Of a stretch of DNA of 64,000 bases, positions 26,256 to 34,185 are shown in pieces (the stretch's first letter is position 1; the number at the start of each line of letters is the position of its first letter). Under the pieces are notes generated by a model. That model saw only the letters and a list, made by a program, of their open reading frames with translations. It made no database searches and had not been told where the DNA came from. Position numbers and translations under genes: made by a program. The stretch is from NCBI GenBank assembly GCA_009773805.1, contig WTXA01000002.1, positions 62,001-126,000 of the forward strand, in the 5' to 3' direction. Source of the stretch: Fusobacteriota bacterium. Lineage in GTDB: Bacteria > Bacillota > TC1.

Positions 26256-26399
26256 TTAACCTCTTCTACCTTGAAGTAATTGAACGACTACTACTATTAG
26301 CGCTATCACTAACAGGATATGAATTAATCCTCCACCAATTGAAGTAAAAAATCCTAAAAGCCATAAAATTACTAATATAATTACTACTGTCCATAACAT
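26256..26399 (-). CDS. 47-residue Lmo0937-like membrane protein, copy A
   Basis: One hydrophobic hairpin: MLWTVVIILVILWLLGFF, then SIGGGLIHILLVIALIVVVV, ending QLLQGRRG. Matches the Lmo0937 family of small bacterial membrane proteins (function unknown, often stress-induced). Ends the run 27282 to 26256, which also encodes the 51-residue protein, a charged coiled coil and a YggT-like protein. A near-identical paralogue is at 27564-27707. Confidence 0.85.
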   Translation of the reverse strand: MLWTVVIILVILWLLGFFTSIGGGLIHILLVIALIVVVVQLLQGRRG

Positions 26400-26427
26400 A
26401 TGTCATCACCCTTTCTTTTTTTGAATT

Positions 26428-26817
26428 CTATTTGATATCGTCATTTTCCTCTTCTATCACTTCTTCTTTTTCAACTTTACTTCTTTTATTTGTTGCTATT
26501 AATTTCATAACAATCCAAGCTATTATAGCAACTACTATCATTGCAATTACTGTGCCTGGTTCAAATACTGCTGTAGTTTCTAAACCTTCAGTTGATGCAT
26601 CTGAAAATATACCTTGGAATACTCCTACAAATACCTGACTTACACCATATATAAACTTAACAAAAGCGCTCTCTGCATTAGCTCCTAATAGTTTTAAAAC
26701 TAGTCTAAATGCAAGGATAACTTCAATGATAATAAAAATTATTGCTGTTATACGTTGTGGTAAATGATTGTTGTCTGTTGATGATGTTTTTCTAACTCTG
26801 TTTGTTCTGTCTTCCAT
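26428..26817 (-). CDS. YggT-like membrane protein
   Basis: 129 residues with two strong hydrophobic segments, about residues 22-44 (AIIFIIIEVILAFRLVLKLL) and 84-104, and a charged tail (KRSKVEKEEVIEEENDD). Arg in the first span and LKLLG match the YggT family. Role unknown; YggT proteins are linked to membrane integrity under osmotic stress. Third gene of the run. Confidence 0.75.
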   Translation of the reverse strand: MEDRTNRVRKTSSTDNNHLPQRITAIIFIIIEVILAFRLVLKLLGANAESAFVKFIYGVSQVFVGVFQGIFSDASTEGLETTAVFEPGTVIAMIVVAIIAWIVMKLIATNKRSKVEKEEVIEEENDDIK

Positions 26818-26841
26818 TTTGAATCCTCCTTTTTTTTTAGT

Positions 26842-27105
26842 TTATTTTTTTTTGTTTTCTTCGATTTTCTCATCGATTTTTTCTTTTAGTTCTTCTTTTT
26901 TTTCGTCAAAGTTCTTTTTAGCTTCTTTGTAGTCTTCTTTGACTCTTTCAACACTTTTTTCAACATTAGATGTGGTTTCTTTTTCTTTTTCTTCTGTCTT
27001 TTTGTTGAACTCTTCAAATTTTTCTTCTGTTCTCTTTTTTATATCACTGGCTAGTTTTTTAGCATCATCAGCGATTTTTTTCATGTCGTCTTTAAACTCT
27101 CCCAT
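26842..27105 (-). CDS. Highly charged Lys/Glu coiled-coil protein (87 residues)
   Basis: Almost continuous Lys/Glu/Asp/Ala helix, e.g. KKIADDAKKLASDIKKRTEE, with no hydrophobic span. It resembles LEA-like/apolipoprotein-like amphipathic repeats of other stress-related small proteins, as seen in YtxH-type companions. GGAGGAATATT precedes the start. No cysteines or catalytic motif. Likely a protective or membrane-associated helix; this is inference. Confidence 0.7.
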   Translation of the reverse strand: MGEFKDDMKKIADDAKKLASDIKKRTEEKFEEFNKKTEEKEKETTSNVEKSVERVKEDYKEAKKNFDEKKEELKEKIDEKIEENKKK

Positions 27106-27126
27106 AATATTCCTCCTGTCCTAAAC

Positions 27127-27282
27127 CTAACGGCCTAGTAAAATCAATACACCAGCAGCAATAGCTAATATAGCCATTAAGATGTTAAGGAAAGGAATTG
27201 GAATACTGATTATTACCAATAGCCCTGCTAAAATCAGCCAAATCCCTAATAGGATCATTCCTAGATTTTTTGTAGATCTCAT
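27127..27282 (-). CDS. 51-residue hydrophobic membrane protein, copy A
   Basis: Starts at ATG 27282 with AAGGAGGT upstream. Two short spans within MILLGIWLILAGLLVIIS and LNILMAILAIAAGVLILLGR. It is about 75% identical by eye to the product of 27749-27904. Function unknown. Preceded by its own promoter (27334-27361). Confidence 0.8.
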   Translation of the reverse strand: MRSTKNLGMILLGIWLILAGLLVIISIPIPFLNILMAILAIAAGVLILLGR

Positions 27283-27333
27283 TGTAAATACCTCCTTAAT
27301 ATAAAGTAGCACTTAATCTCTCTTTATGCCTTC

Positions 27334-27361
27334 AGTATACTCTTCTATACCTAAATAGCAA
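27334..27361 (-). promoter_or_regulatory. Sigma-A promoter, copy A of the duplicated module
   Basis: On the minus strand TTGCTA (27356-27361), 16 bases, TATACT (27334-27339), 52 bases upstream of the start at 27282. Identical boxes and spacing occur in copy B. Confidence 0.7.
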
Positions 27362-27563
27362 GTATAAGTAACATATTAGCCACTTAAGTCTTTTCAATTT
27401 TTATAAATCAAACCATAATCACTACTCTAATAGTGCTTATTTTCATTACGTGTAGGTCTTGCAAGTAAATCATTTATAAATAAGTAACCCGTAGCGAAAG
27501 GAAGATTATGATTTTGTAACCTCTCCAAATCGTTATAAATTTCTAACACTAATAAGTTAGTGT

Positions 27564-27707
27564 TTAAACTCTTCTGCTTTGCAGTAATCTCACTATTGCT
27601 ACTATGATTGCAACTATCAAAAGGATATGTATTAAACCTCCTCCAATTGTAGATACAACTCCTAAAAGCCATAAAGCTATTAAAATCATTACTATAGTCC
27701 ATAACAT
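27564..27707 (-). CDS. 47-residue Lmo0937-like membrane protein, copy B
   Basis: MLWTIVMILIALWLLGVV then STIGGGLIHILLIVAIIV, ending LLQSRRV. Same family and length as 26256-26399 and clearly a duplicate. AAGGTGATG lies just before the start. Followed by about 250 bases before copy A. Confidence 0.85.
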   Translation of the reverse strand: MLWTIVMILIALWLLGVVSTIGGGLIHILLIVAIIVAIVRLLQSRRV

Positions 27708-27748
27708 TTCGCATCACCTTTTCCTTCTTGTATTTTTATATTTCTTGA

Positions 27749-27904
27749 CTAACGCCCTAATAAAATTAGTGCACCTGCAGCTATTGCCAATAGCGCCACG
27801 ATAATATTTAAGAATGGAAGGGGTATGCTAATTACAGCTATTATCCCAATTACTATTAACCAAATACCTAAAAGAATCATGCTAAGGGTCCTTGTACTTT
27901 TCAT
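27749..27904 (-). CDS. 51-residue hydrophobic membrane protein, copy B
   Basis: Starts at ATG 27904 with GAAGGAGGCG upstream. Reads MKSTRTLSMILLGIWLIVIG..., ending AIAAGALILLGR. Duplicate of 27127-27282. Forms an operon with the 47-residue copy B (41-base gap). A 10-bp dyad (27922-27950) lies between promoter and start. Confidence 0.8.
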   Translation of the reverse strand: MKSTRTLSMILLGIWLIVIGIIAVISIPLPFLNIIVALLAIAAGALILLGR

Positions 27905-27921
27905 AGTACTCGCCTCCTTCA

Positions 27922-27950
27922 TGTAAAGTATTTATAAAATATACTTTACA
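27922..27950. promoter_or_regulatory. Dyad in the leader of copy B
   Basis: TGTAAAGTAT at 27922-27931 and ATACTTTACA at 27941-27950, spacer 9. Lies between the -10 box and start codon, so it may be an operator or a leader hairpin. Copy A has only the weaker ATAAAG/CTTTAT remains of this dyad. Confidence 0.55.
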
Positions 27951-27955
27951 CCATT

Positions 27956-27983
27956 AGTATACTCCTTTAAAACTTAATAGCAA
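27956..27983 (-). promoter_or_regulatory. Sigma-A promoter, copy B of the duplicated module
   Basis: Minus-strand TTGCTA (27978-27983), 16 bases, TATACT (27956-27961), 52 bases upstream of ATG 27904; the sequence upstream (ATATGTTNCTTATA) also matches copy A. Confidence 0.7.
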
Positions 27984-28011
27984 ATATAAGGAACATATAA
28001 GCTTCATAACA

Positions 28012-30045
28012 CTAATCAATTTTTATTAATTTTGCGTTAATTGCGACAATAATTGTACTTAATGACATCAAGACAGCCCCTAAGGCAGGGCTTATAACAA
28101 TCCCTTGATTATATAAAATACCAGCTGCAAGTGGAAGAGCAATAATATTGTACCCTGTAGCCCAAATTAGATTTTGCACCATCTTTTTATAAGTAGCTTT
28201 TGACAACTTAAGAATATTAACCACATCCATCGGATTACTTCTAACTAGAATAACATCAGCAGTTTCTATTGCTACATCAGTTCCGGCACCAATTGCAATT
28301 CCCAAATCAGCCATAGCAAGAGACGGTGCATCATTAATCCCATCACCTGTCATACCAACAATATAACCTTTTTTTTGTAAAGAATTGATTTTATCTGCTT
28401 TTTCCCCTGGTAGTACTTCAGCTATTACTTTATCTATACCAATTTTCTCAGCAACATAGGCAGCTACTCTTTCATTATCTCCAGTTAGCATAACTGAACT
28501 AACATTAATCTCCTTAAGTTGTTCAATAGCTTCCTTGGCTTCTTCCCTTATTAGGTCAGTCAAAGCAATATAGCCCAATAGTTTCAGGTCTTCTAAAACA
28601 AAAACTACAGTTTTACCTTGTTGTGCTAATTTTTCATAACTCTCCTCATCGAATTCTATTCCCTTTGTTTTCATGTATCCTGGGCTGACGATAAATATTT
28701 CTCTACCCTCGATTTTGGCTTTCAGCCCTTCTCCAGTTATATTTTGATAATCCTTAACCTCAAGTTTTTCTAAATTTTTCTTCTTACCTTCATTGACTAT
28801 TCCTTTTGCTATTGGGTGTTCAGAGTTTATTTCAATAGAGTAGGCTATAGTTAGTAACTCATCACTACTTATTCCTACTTCTCTAACATCAGTGATTCCA
28901 AACTCACCTTTAGTCAAGGTTCCAGTCTTGTCAAAGACTATCATATTAAGTTTCCTGGCATTTTCAAAAGCTGCTCTGTTTCGTATTAGGAGTCCTTTTT
29001 TAGCAGCTATGCTTGTACTAACAGCTGTAACTAGTGGTATGGCCAAGCCAAGAGCATGTGGACAAGATATTATTATAACTGTCACTGCTCTTTCTATGGC
29101 AAAATGTAAACCTGCACCTAACAAATACCATACTACAAAGGTCACTATACCCATAGATAAAGCTATATAGAAAAGCCACTTAGCAGCAGTGTCTGCAAGT
29201 CTTTGAGTCTTTGATTTTGACGCTTGTGCATCTTTAACAAGCTTAATAACTTGCGAAAGAAATGTTTCATCTCCAATTCGGGTAACTTTGAATTTTAGTA
29301 TTCCTTCTCCATTGATGGAGCCACCTATTATATCATCATCAACACCTTTATCAACTGGCACAGATTCTCCTGTTATCATAGCTTCATCAACTGATGATTG
29401 ACCTTCGTAAACTATTCCATCAATTGGTATTTTCTCACCTGGTTTTATTAGTACATTATCTCCTGATCTCAATTGTTTCACCAATGTATCAATAAGGTCT
29501 CCATTATCATCTATAACATGAGCAGTCTCAGGCATGAGTTTAATAAGTTCCGAAAGTGCTTTTGATGCTCCCATTACTGATTTCATTTCAATCCAATGTC
29601 CTAGTAACATAATGACTATCAAGGTAGCCAGTTCCCAAAAAAAGTCATTCCCTGTCAATATGAATACTGTCAGTGAGCTATATATGTATGCTACTGTTAT
29701 TGCCATGGCTATTAAAGTCATCATGGCTGGTGATTTTTCTTTTAATTCTGTAACGGCTCCTTTTAAGAAAGGCTTGCCACCGTAGATAAAAAGTATAGTG
29801 GATAGGCCAAATAGCAGGTATGAATCTCCAATAAATCTTAAATTAATACTAAGAAACATTTGAATCATTGGAGATAGTATTAGGATTGGTATTGTAAGTA
29901 TTAAGGAAATTATGAATCTTTTTTTGAAATCATCTACCATCATTTGATGGTGATCATGCCCATTTTCATTTCCATCATGTTCCATCATATTATGATCATG
30001 CTCCTGTTTGTGATTATCGTTATGACTGTGTTTGTTTTCTTGCAT
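28012..30045 (-). CDS. copB: CopB-type copper-translocating P-type ATPase
   Basis: 677 residues with a His-rich N-terminus (about ten His in the first 40, e.g. KHSHNDNHKQEHDHN) in place of a CxxC metal-binding domain. Eight predicted spans. The ion-pathway motif is CPH (SCPHALGLAIP), marking the P1B-3 / CopB group, which is usually Cu(II) or Cu(I)/Ag export. Phosphorylation motif DKTGTLTKGEF, actuator ITGESVPVD and hinge GDGINDAPSLA are intact. It lies 30 bases after a GH3 gene. A multicopper oxidase is 11 kb away. Confidence 0.94.
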   Translation of the reverse strand: MQENKHSHNDNHKQEHDHNMMEHDGNENGHDHHQMMVDDFKKRFIISLILTIPILILSPMIQMFLSINLRFIGDSYLLFGLSTILFIYGGKPFLKGAVTELKEKSPAMMTLIAMAITVAYIYSSLTVFILTGNDFFWELATLIVIMLLGHWIEMKSVMGASKALSELIKLMPETAHVIDDNGDLIDTLVKQLRSGDNVLIKPGEKIPIDGIVYEGQSSVDEAMITGESVPVDKGVDDDIIGGSINGEGILKFKVTRIGDETFLSQVIKLVKDAQASKSKTQRLADTAAKWLFYIALSMGIVTFVVWYLLGAGLHFAIERAVTVIIISCPHALGLAIPLVTAVSTSIAAKKGLLIRNRAAFENARKLNMIVFDKTGTLTKGEFGITDVREVGISSDELLTIAYSIEINSEHPIAKGIVNEGKKKNLEKLEVKDYQNITGEGLKAKIEGREIFIVSPGYMKTKGIEFDEESYEKLAQQGKTVVFVLEDLKLLGYIALTDLIREEAKEAIEQLKEINVSSVMLTGDNERVAAYVAEKIGIDKVIAEVLPGEKADKINSLQKKGYIVGMTGDGINDAPSLAMADLGIAIGAGTDVAIETADVILVRSNPMDVVNILKLSKATYKKMVQNLIWATGYNIIALPLAAGILYNQGIVISPALGAVLMSLSTIIVAINAKLIKID

Positions 30046-30075
30046 TCTAATCCCTCTTTTCTTTCTAACTATTAT

Positions 30076-31302
30076 CTACCACTGTAAACTTGTCTTTTTT
30101 AAATATAGTATTCTTGTTATGGATTCGTCTATTCTTGTCTCGCTAATTTCACCATTAGTTACGGCATTTAAGATGCCAATATAGGCTGTGTGAAAATCTT
30201 TTGGCATTAGTAAAATATCTGCTCCTCCTTGTATTGCAAGAATAGCCGCCTTATCACTACTGAAATTTTGACTTATAGCTCCCATACTTAAAGAATCAGT
30301 AATAACCACTCCTTTGAAGCCTTGTTGGTTTCTTAGCACCTCATTAATCATAAAGAATGAAAGGGAAGCAGGAGTGTTGTCACCAATTATATTAGGAACT
30401 GAAATATGAGCCATCATTACCATTCCAGCTCCTGCATCAATCCCTTTTTTAAAAGGAATAAGCTCGGATTCTTCTAATTCAGCTAAGGTCTTCTTTGTCA
30501 TGGCAAAACCAAAATGGGTATCATGAGTTGTGTTACCATGTCCTGGGAAGTGTTTTAAAGATAGTATAATATTATGTTCCTTAAAGCCTCTCATTTCTTC
30601 AACGACCATATCAGCCACTAACATAGGATCTGATGAGAAGGCTCTTTCCTTGACTACCTTATTGGCTGAGTTTGTATAGACATCAGCTACTGGAGCATAG
30701 TTTAGATTAAAGCCCAGGTCTTTAAGATAGGCTCCTATTGTATCCCCTAGCATATAGGCTTCTTGTATTGTTTCAAACTGGTTTAGGTTTTTAAATTTTG
30801 TAACCTCAAAATTGTTGTTATTAGCTATTCTACTAACTACTCCTCCTTCTTCATCCACACTGAAGAATAGGGGTATTTGATTACTTTGACTATTGAATTC
30901 TTTGGTATTGTTGATCATTGTTTTGGTTTGTTCTGGTGCTATAAGATTTTTGGTGAAGTATATTAGTCCTCCAACTGGGTACTTGATGAGGGCTTCTTGT
31001 GTCCCTATTCCAGCAACTGTCTCCTCAACTCCATTTGTTAGTACATCTGGAGTTATTATAAATAGTTGAGCTACTTTTTCTTCTATGGTCATACTTTCAA
31101 TTAGCATCTTTATTTCTTCTGCTATTTTCATTTCTTGTATTTCTTCCTGAGTGGGTTTTTCTTTATTTTCTTTTTTAATAGTAATATCATCATTAGGTTT
31201 AAAAATGATAAAGAGACTAATAACAATTGTTGCAAGTAATATGATAGGAAGAAGTTTTCTTCCTATACTATTACCTCGCTTTTTTAGGTGCTTTTTAGTC
31301 AT
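30076..31302 (-). CDS. nagZ: GH3 beta-N-acetylhexosaminidase-like lipoprotein or anchored protein
   Basis: 408 residues. N-terminal signal anchor (LLPIILLATIVISLFIIF), then a Glu/Lys linker, then a GH3 catalytic domain. Key motifs are SLKHFPGHGNTTHDTHFGF (substrate-binding KHFPGHG and the catalytic His of NagZ-type enzymes) and the nucleophile region VITDSLSMGAI. It removes N-acetylglucosamine from muropeptides or related glycans in this family. A 16-bp perfect inverted repeat lies upstream (31386-31434). Symbol given by similarity. Confidence 0.88.
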   Translation of the reverse strand: MTKKHLKKRGNSIGRKLLPIILLATIVISLFIIFKPNDDITIKKENKEKPTQEEIQEMKIAEEIKMLIESMTIEEKVAQLFIITPDVLTNGVEETVAGIGTQEALIKYPVGGLIYFTKNLIAPEQTKTMINNTKEFNSQSNQIPLFFSVDEEGGVVSRIANNNNFEVTKFKNLNQFETIQEAYMLGDTIGAYLKDLGFNLNYAPVADVYTNSANKVVKERAFSSDPMLVADMVVEEMRGFKEHNIILSLKHFPGHGNTTHDTHFGFAMTKKTLAELEESELIPFKKGIDAGAGMVMMAHISVPNIIGDNTPASLSFFMINEVLRNQQGFKGVVITDSLSMGAISQNFSSDKAAILAIQGGADILLMPKDFHTAYIGILNAVTNGEISETRIDESITRILYLKKTSLQW

Positions 31303-31385
31303 CTAGTATTCCTTATCAGCATCAGCTTTATTTATTTAATCATAGTATACTCCTACTAGAACAATATTTCACCTTGGAAATTTAC

Positions 31386-31434
31386 AAGTATACTTTAAAA
31401 ACTTTTTGATTTTATATTTTTTTAAAGTATACTT
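31386..31434. repeat. Perfect 16-bp inverted repeat upstream of the GH3/CopB operon
   Basis: Arms AAGTATACTTTAAAAA at 31386-31401 and the exact complement at 31419-31434; 17-base spacer. Each arm itself holds the palindrome AAGTATACTT. The internal palindromes would suit two regulator dimers. It lies 84-132 bases upstream of the GH3 start. Confidence 0.75.
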
Positions 31435-31469
31435 TGGTTTTTCATCTAATTTTCCAAAAAAATAAAGAA

Positions 31470-31499
31470 AAGCAGGCAAGGATTACTCCTTACCTGCTT
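31470..31499 (-). terminator. Rho-independent terminator of the 91-residue gene
   Basis: Stem AAGCAGGTAAGGA / TCCTTGCCTGCTT (minus strand), followed by TTCTTTATTTTTTT. Confidence 0.85.
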
Positions 31500-31513
31500 C
31501 AAACTTAACCTTA

Positions 31514-31789
31514 TTATTTTAATAGCATTAGAATTGTTACCCCTGTGTAGATGATTGTCATTATGCCAATAACATAAGTCCAAGTATGCATCCTTCTTGA
31601 TGTTTCCCGTTCTAGGACTATCTTATAGACTTCTGAAAAACAGTACATTTTAAAAACTACAACTCCAAATTTATTGATTATTTTATCTAGTTTTTTCCTA
31701 TCTAAATTATTTATACCTACTGTTACGAAGTAGGCTTCTAGGTTTTTGGTAGTGGTTGTTTCGTCTTCTAGTAGTTGTTCTAATGTCAT
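31514..31789 (-). CDS. Small protein with C-terminal membrane anchor (91 residues)
   Basis: Starts at ATG 31789 (TGGAGGGT upstream). Acidic, Thr-rich N-terminal helix (TLEQLLEDETTTTKNLEAYF), then DRKKLDKIINKFGVVVFKMY and a C-terminal span YVIGIMTIIYTGVTILMLL. Tail-anchored topology with cytosolic N-terminus is likely. No family recognised. Confidence 0.75.
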   Translation of the reverse strand: MTLEQLLEDETTTTKNLEAYFVTVGINNLDRKKLDKIINKFGVVVFKMYCFSEVYKIVLERETSRRMHTWTYVIGIMTIIYTGVTILMLLK

Positions 31790-31958
31790 TTTACCCTCCA
31801 TGTATCTAATATATATCCAATATATACCCAATAATAATCTAATAATATATTTAAATTTTAGAATATATTGTTTTCTTTTTCTGTGATGTTGTCACGGTTT
31901 GTCCTAACTAGTTCAAGTATAATTCAAGATAGAAATAAGATTTTTTGGAGGTAATGAT

Positions 31959-32351
31959 ATGGACGAATTTAGTTTAAATTTTCCTGGTGGAAAAAAGGTA
32001 GAAGTAATATATGGCAAGCATAGTGTTATGACAGATCAACCATTAGATAATGGAGGAGACGATGAGGCAATGGCGCCTTTTGATTTGTTTATGGCTTCAA
32101 TTTTGTCTTGCAGTGGTATTTTCGCGTTAAGTTTTCTAAGGAAAAGAAACCTGAACACTGAGGGCCTTAATATTAGGATGTATCCTAATTGGAGCGAAGA
32201 TGAGCATAGAGTAGTTGAAGTAAAGATGGAAGTTGATACTCCGGCTGATTTTCCAGAAAAATACAGAGGTGCATTAGTTAATGTTCTTGATGCTTGTTCA
32301 GTTAAGCGTCATTTAGGACAACCACCAGAGTTCAATATAATTATTAACTAG
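31959..32351 (+). CDS. OsmC-family peroxiredoxin-like protein
   Basis: 130 residues. Conserved cysteines in LSCSGIFALSFL and DACSVKRHL match the two peroxidatic/resolving cysteines of OsmC/Ohr. In the family these reduce organic hydroperoxides. Preceded by GGAGG with 8-base spacing; divergent from the tail-anchored gene. Terminator hairpin (bidirectional) follows. Confidence 0.9.
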   Translation: MDEFSLNFPGGKKVEVIYGKHSVMTDQPLDNGGDDEAMAPFDLFMASILSCSGIFALSFLRKRNLNTEGLNIRMYPNWSEDEHRVVEVKMEVDTPADFPEKYRGALVNVLDACSVKRHLGQPPEFNIIIN

Positions 32352-32355
32352 TGAC

Positions 32356-32388
32356 AAAAAAAGATGAGGAATTAACCTCATCTTTTTT
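32356..32388. terminator. Bidirectional terminator between convergent genes
   Basis: AAAAAAGATGAGG / CCTCATCTTTTTT with a 6-base loop; T-run on both strands. Confidence 0.9.
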
Positions 32389-32887
32389 AATGTAATATTC
32401 CATATCCTTCATCTTCTTTAATCTCATTAAGGAAAGCAAACATAATTTGGCTTCTTCCCTTGTAGTCATTGTAGAGTTTTTCAAATTTTTCAACAGTTTT
32501 AAAATCATCAAGTATGCTTCTAGGCTTGCCTGTATTCCTATCATAGGTGACTATGTAGATAGTGGCAAAGTTAGCGAAGGCAAGCTTGAGTTTCTCCTCT
32601 TCTGTTAGTTTTCCTCTAGTTTCTGTTAGTTTTTCGAAGTATTCGTATTGTATAGCTAATAGTTGTGTGTGGTGATGGATATATTCAAGATCTGGTCTTT
32701 GGTTAGTTATTAAATCTATCATGGTTTCATTGGCTGTCATTAGTTCCAGATTTTTAAGTTTGTCCTTGGTTATGGCCTTACAAGTATTGAAGAAGTTTTG
32801 TTTTCTTAGGTATTCAGTCTCATTTTCTAAGATTATTCCTTTCACATCGAGGAATTCTTTTACTTCAGTCAATGTTATTTCTTTCAT
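32387..32887 (-). CDS. Hypothetical alpha-helical protein (166 residues)
   Basis: Helix-rich with no signal or span. Notable is IHHHTQLLAIQYEYFEKLTE and FANFATIYIVTYD. Convergent with OsmC. I do not recognise a family. Overlaps the terminator hairpin by its stop codon. Confidence 0.75.
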   Translation of the reverse strand: MKEITLTEVKEFLDVKGIILENETEYLRKQNFFNTCKAITKDKLKNLELMTANETMIDLITNQRPDLEYIHHHTQLLAIQYEYFEKLTETRGKLTEEEKLKLAFANFATIYIVTYDRNTGKPRSILDDFKTVEKFEKLYNDYKGRSQIMFAFLNEIKEDEGYGILH

Positions 32888-33114
32888 TTAATATTCCACC
32901 TTTCGTATACTATTAACCCCAACCCTAATCTGATTTTAACAATATATTCGAACCTATTGGTCGCTTGGCAGGAGACAATTCCAGACAAGTCATCAAATCC
33001 AATACCGCACACAACTTAATTTCCGGATTATTTTTCATATTATTTATGGTATGGTATAATTTATCTATAATATATTTCTCAATTTTTATATTAATATGAT
33101 GAAAGAGGTTTTTA

Positions 33115-34014
33115 ATGATACGTATTTTTTTATATAGTATTTTCATTGGTGCTGGTGGTATAGCTCCAGGTTTGTCTGGTGGAACTTTATCAATCATTTT
33201 AGGAATTCACAGAAAATTAATAGATGCAATTGAATGTTTTTTTATCAAGCCAATGTCTTCTATAAAGGTATTATTTCCGGCTGGCTTTGGCGCTTTAGTT
33301 GGTGTTGTTTTTTTTAGTGTGATTCAGACTAATTTGTTGCAATATTATCAGATGCAAACTTTGTTTTGTTTTATTGGTTTGATGTTAGGCTCTTTACCCT
33401 TTTTATTTAAGGAGGCTAACAAAAAAGATTCTTTGACGAAAAAGAATCTTCCTATAAGACTCACTTTGTTTTTAGCAGCAGTTTTTGTTGGACTTTTGAT
33501 GGTTTTATTTGATGATCCATCTGCTGCAAACAACTCTATCAATCTTATAGATTCTGTTAGTTTTTCTTGGAATATCAACACCATAATAACACTTTTGCTA
33601 CTGGGTCTTCTTATTTCTGCTTCCTTGATTTTTCCTGGTATTAGCGGTACAGTTCTTTTAATGATGATTGGACAATATAGTATGGTACTTAATCTTCTTT
33701 CTGGTTTGAAGGATTTATTCATCATGCCTAGTATGTCTGTTTTTAGTAATTCTCTACCGTTGCTACCTATTGGTATCGGAGTTTTGATCGGAGTTTTTAT
33801 TTTTTCTAAGGTTCTTAGTGTGTTATTTTGTCGGTGGCACGGGGCAACTTATGCTGTTATTCTTGGTTTTGTTGTTGGTTCTGTTCCAGCTTTGTATCCA
33901 GCAAATACTAATTGGGGGCTTGATGTAAATACATTCTCAAGTTTATTATTATTTATAGCTGGTGTGGTAGTGTCATATTGGTTTGGTAGCAAGGGATTAA
34001 GATTAAAGGATTAA
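33115..34014 (+). CDS. DUF368 / PopT-type polyprenyl-phosphate transporter
   Basis: 299 residues, about nine spans. N-terminus FIGAGGIAPGLSGGTLSIIL is the DUF368 signature; a second related glycine-rich motif (LIFPGISGTVLLMMIGQY) marks the internal repeat. DUF368 members were reported as undecaprenyl-phosphate recycling transporters. The gene is read from ATG 33115 with AAGAGG before it. The coding strand is T+G-rich, in sharp contrast to the plus-strand genes just downstream. Confidence 0.88.
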   Translation: MIRIFLYSIFIGAGGIAPGLSGGTLSIILGIHRKLIDAIECFFIKPMSSIKVLFPAGFGALVGVVFFSVIQTNLLQYYQMQTLFCFIGLMLGSLPFLFKEANKKDSLTKKNLPIRLTLFLAAVFVGLLMVLFDDPSAANNSINLIDSVSFSWNINTIITLLLLGLLISASLIFPGISGTVLLMMIGQYSMVLNLLSGLKDLFIMPSMSVFSNSLPLLPIGIGVLIGVFIFSKVLSVLFCRWHGATYAVILGFVVGSVPALYPANTNWGLDVNTFSSLLLFIAGVVVSYWFGSKGLRLKD

Positions 34015-34118
34015 TCAATATATACCACCTCAACAATTTCTACTCCATCAACTAAACTAAAGTAACATTGAAGATCATAAGTTGCATCACCAGAAAAGAA
34101 TATTTCACCATGTCTCAT
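34011..34118 (-). pseudogene. MsrA-like N-terminal fragment, truncated at the DUF368 stop
   Basis: 35 codons with GGAGG seven bases upstream. The product GEIFFSGDATYDLQCYFSLV aligns with the MsrA start EIYFAGGCFWG-x-x-x-YFSLI and then GVxxxEVxY. The catalytic GGCFWG is replaced by GDATYD, so it is inactive. It stops exactly at the end of DUF368, where the base composition flips. Best read as the remains of msrA cut by a rearrangement; an independent small protein is possible. Confidence 0.5.
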
Positions 34119-34185
34119 TTCAATCCTCCATTTATCACTCTACTGTTGATAATCTTCATTTATAGACAATACAGGAGTTCCTCAT

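Noticed and set aside
27427-27717. 96-codon minus-strand frame
   Set aside because: It overlaps the copy B Lmo0937-like gene in another frame; the 47-residue product has a paralogue and good ribosome site while this frame has none.
32925-33197. 90-codon minus-strand frame upstream of DUF368
   Set aside because: Overlaps the DUF368 start region and lacks a ribosome site. The C-terminal piece ELSPAKRPIGSNILLKSD looks protein-like, but the evidence is too weak for a feature.
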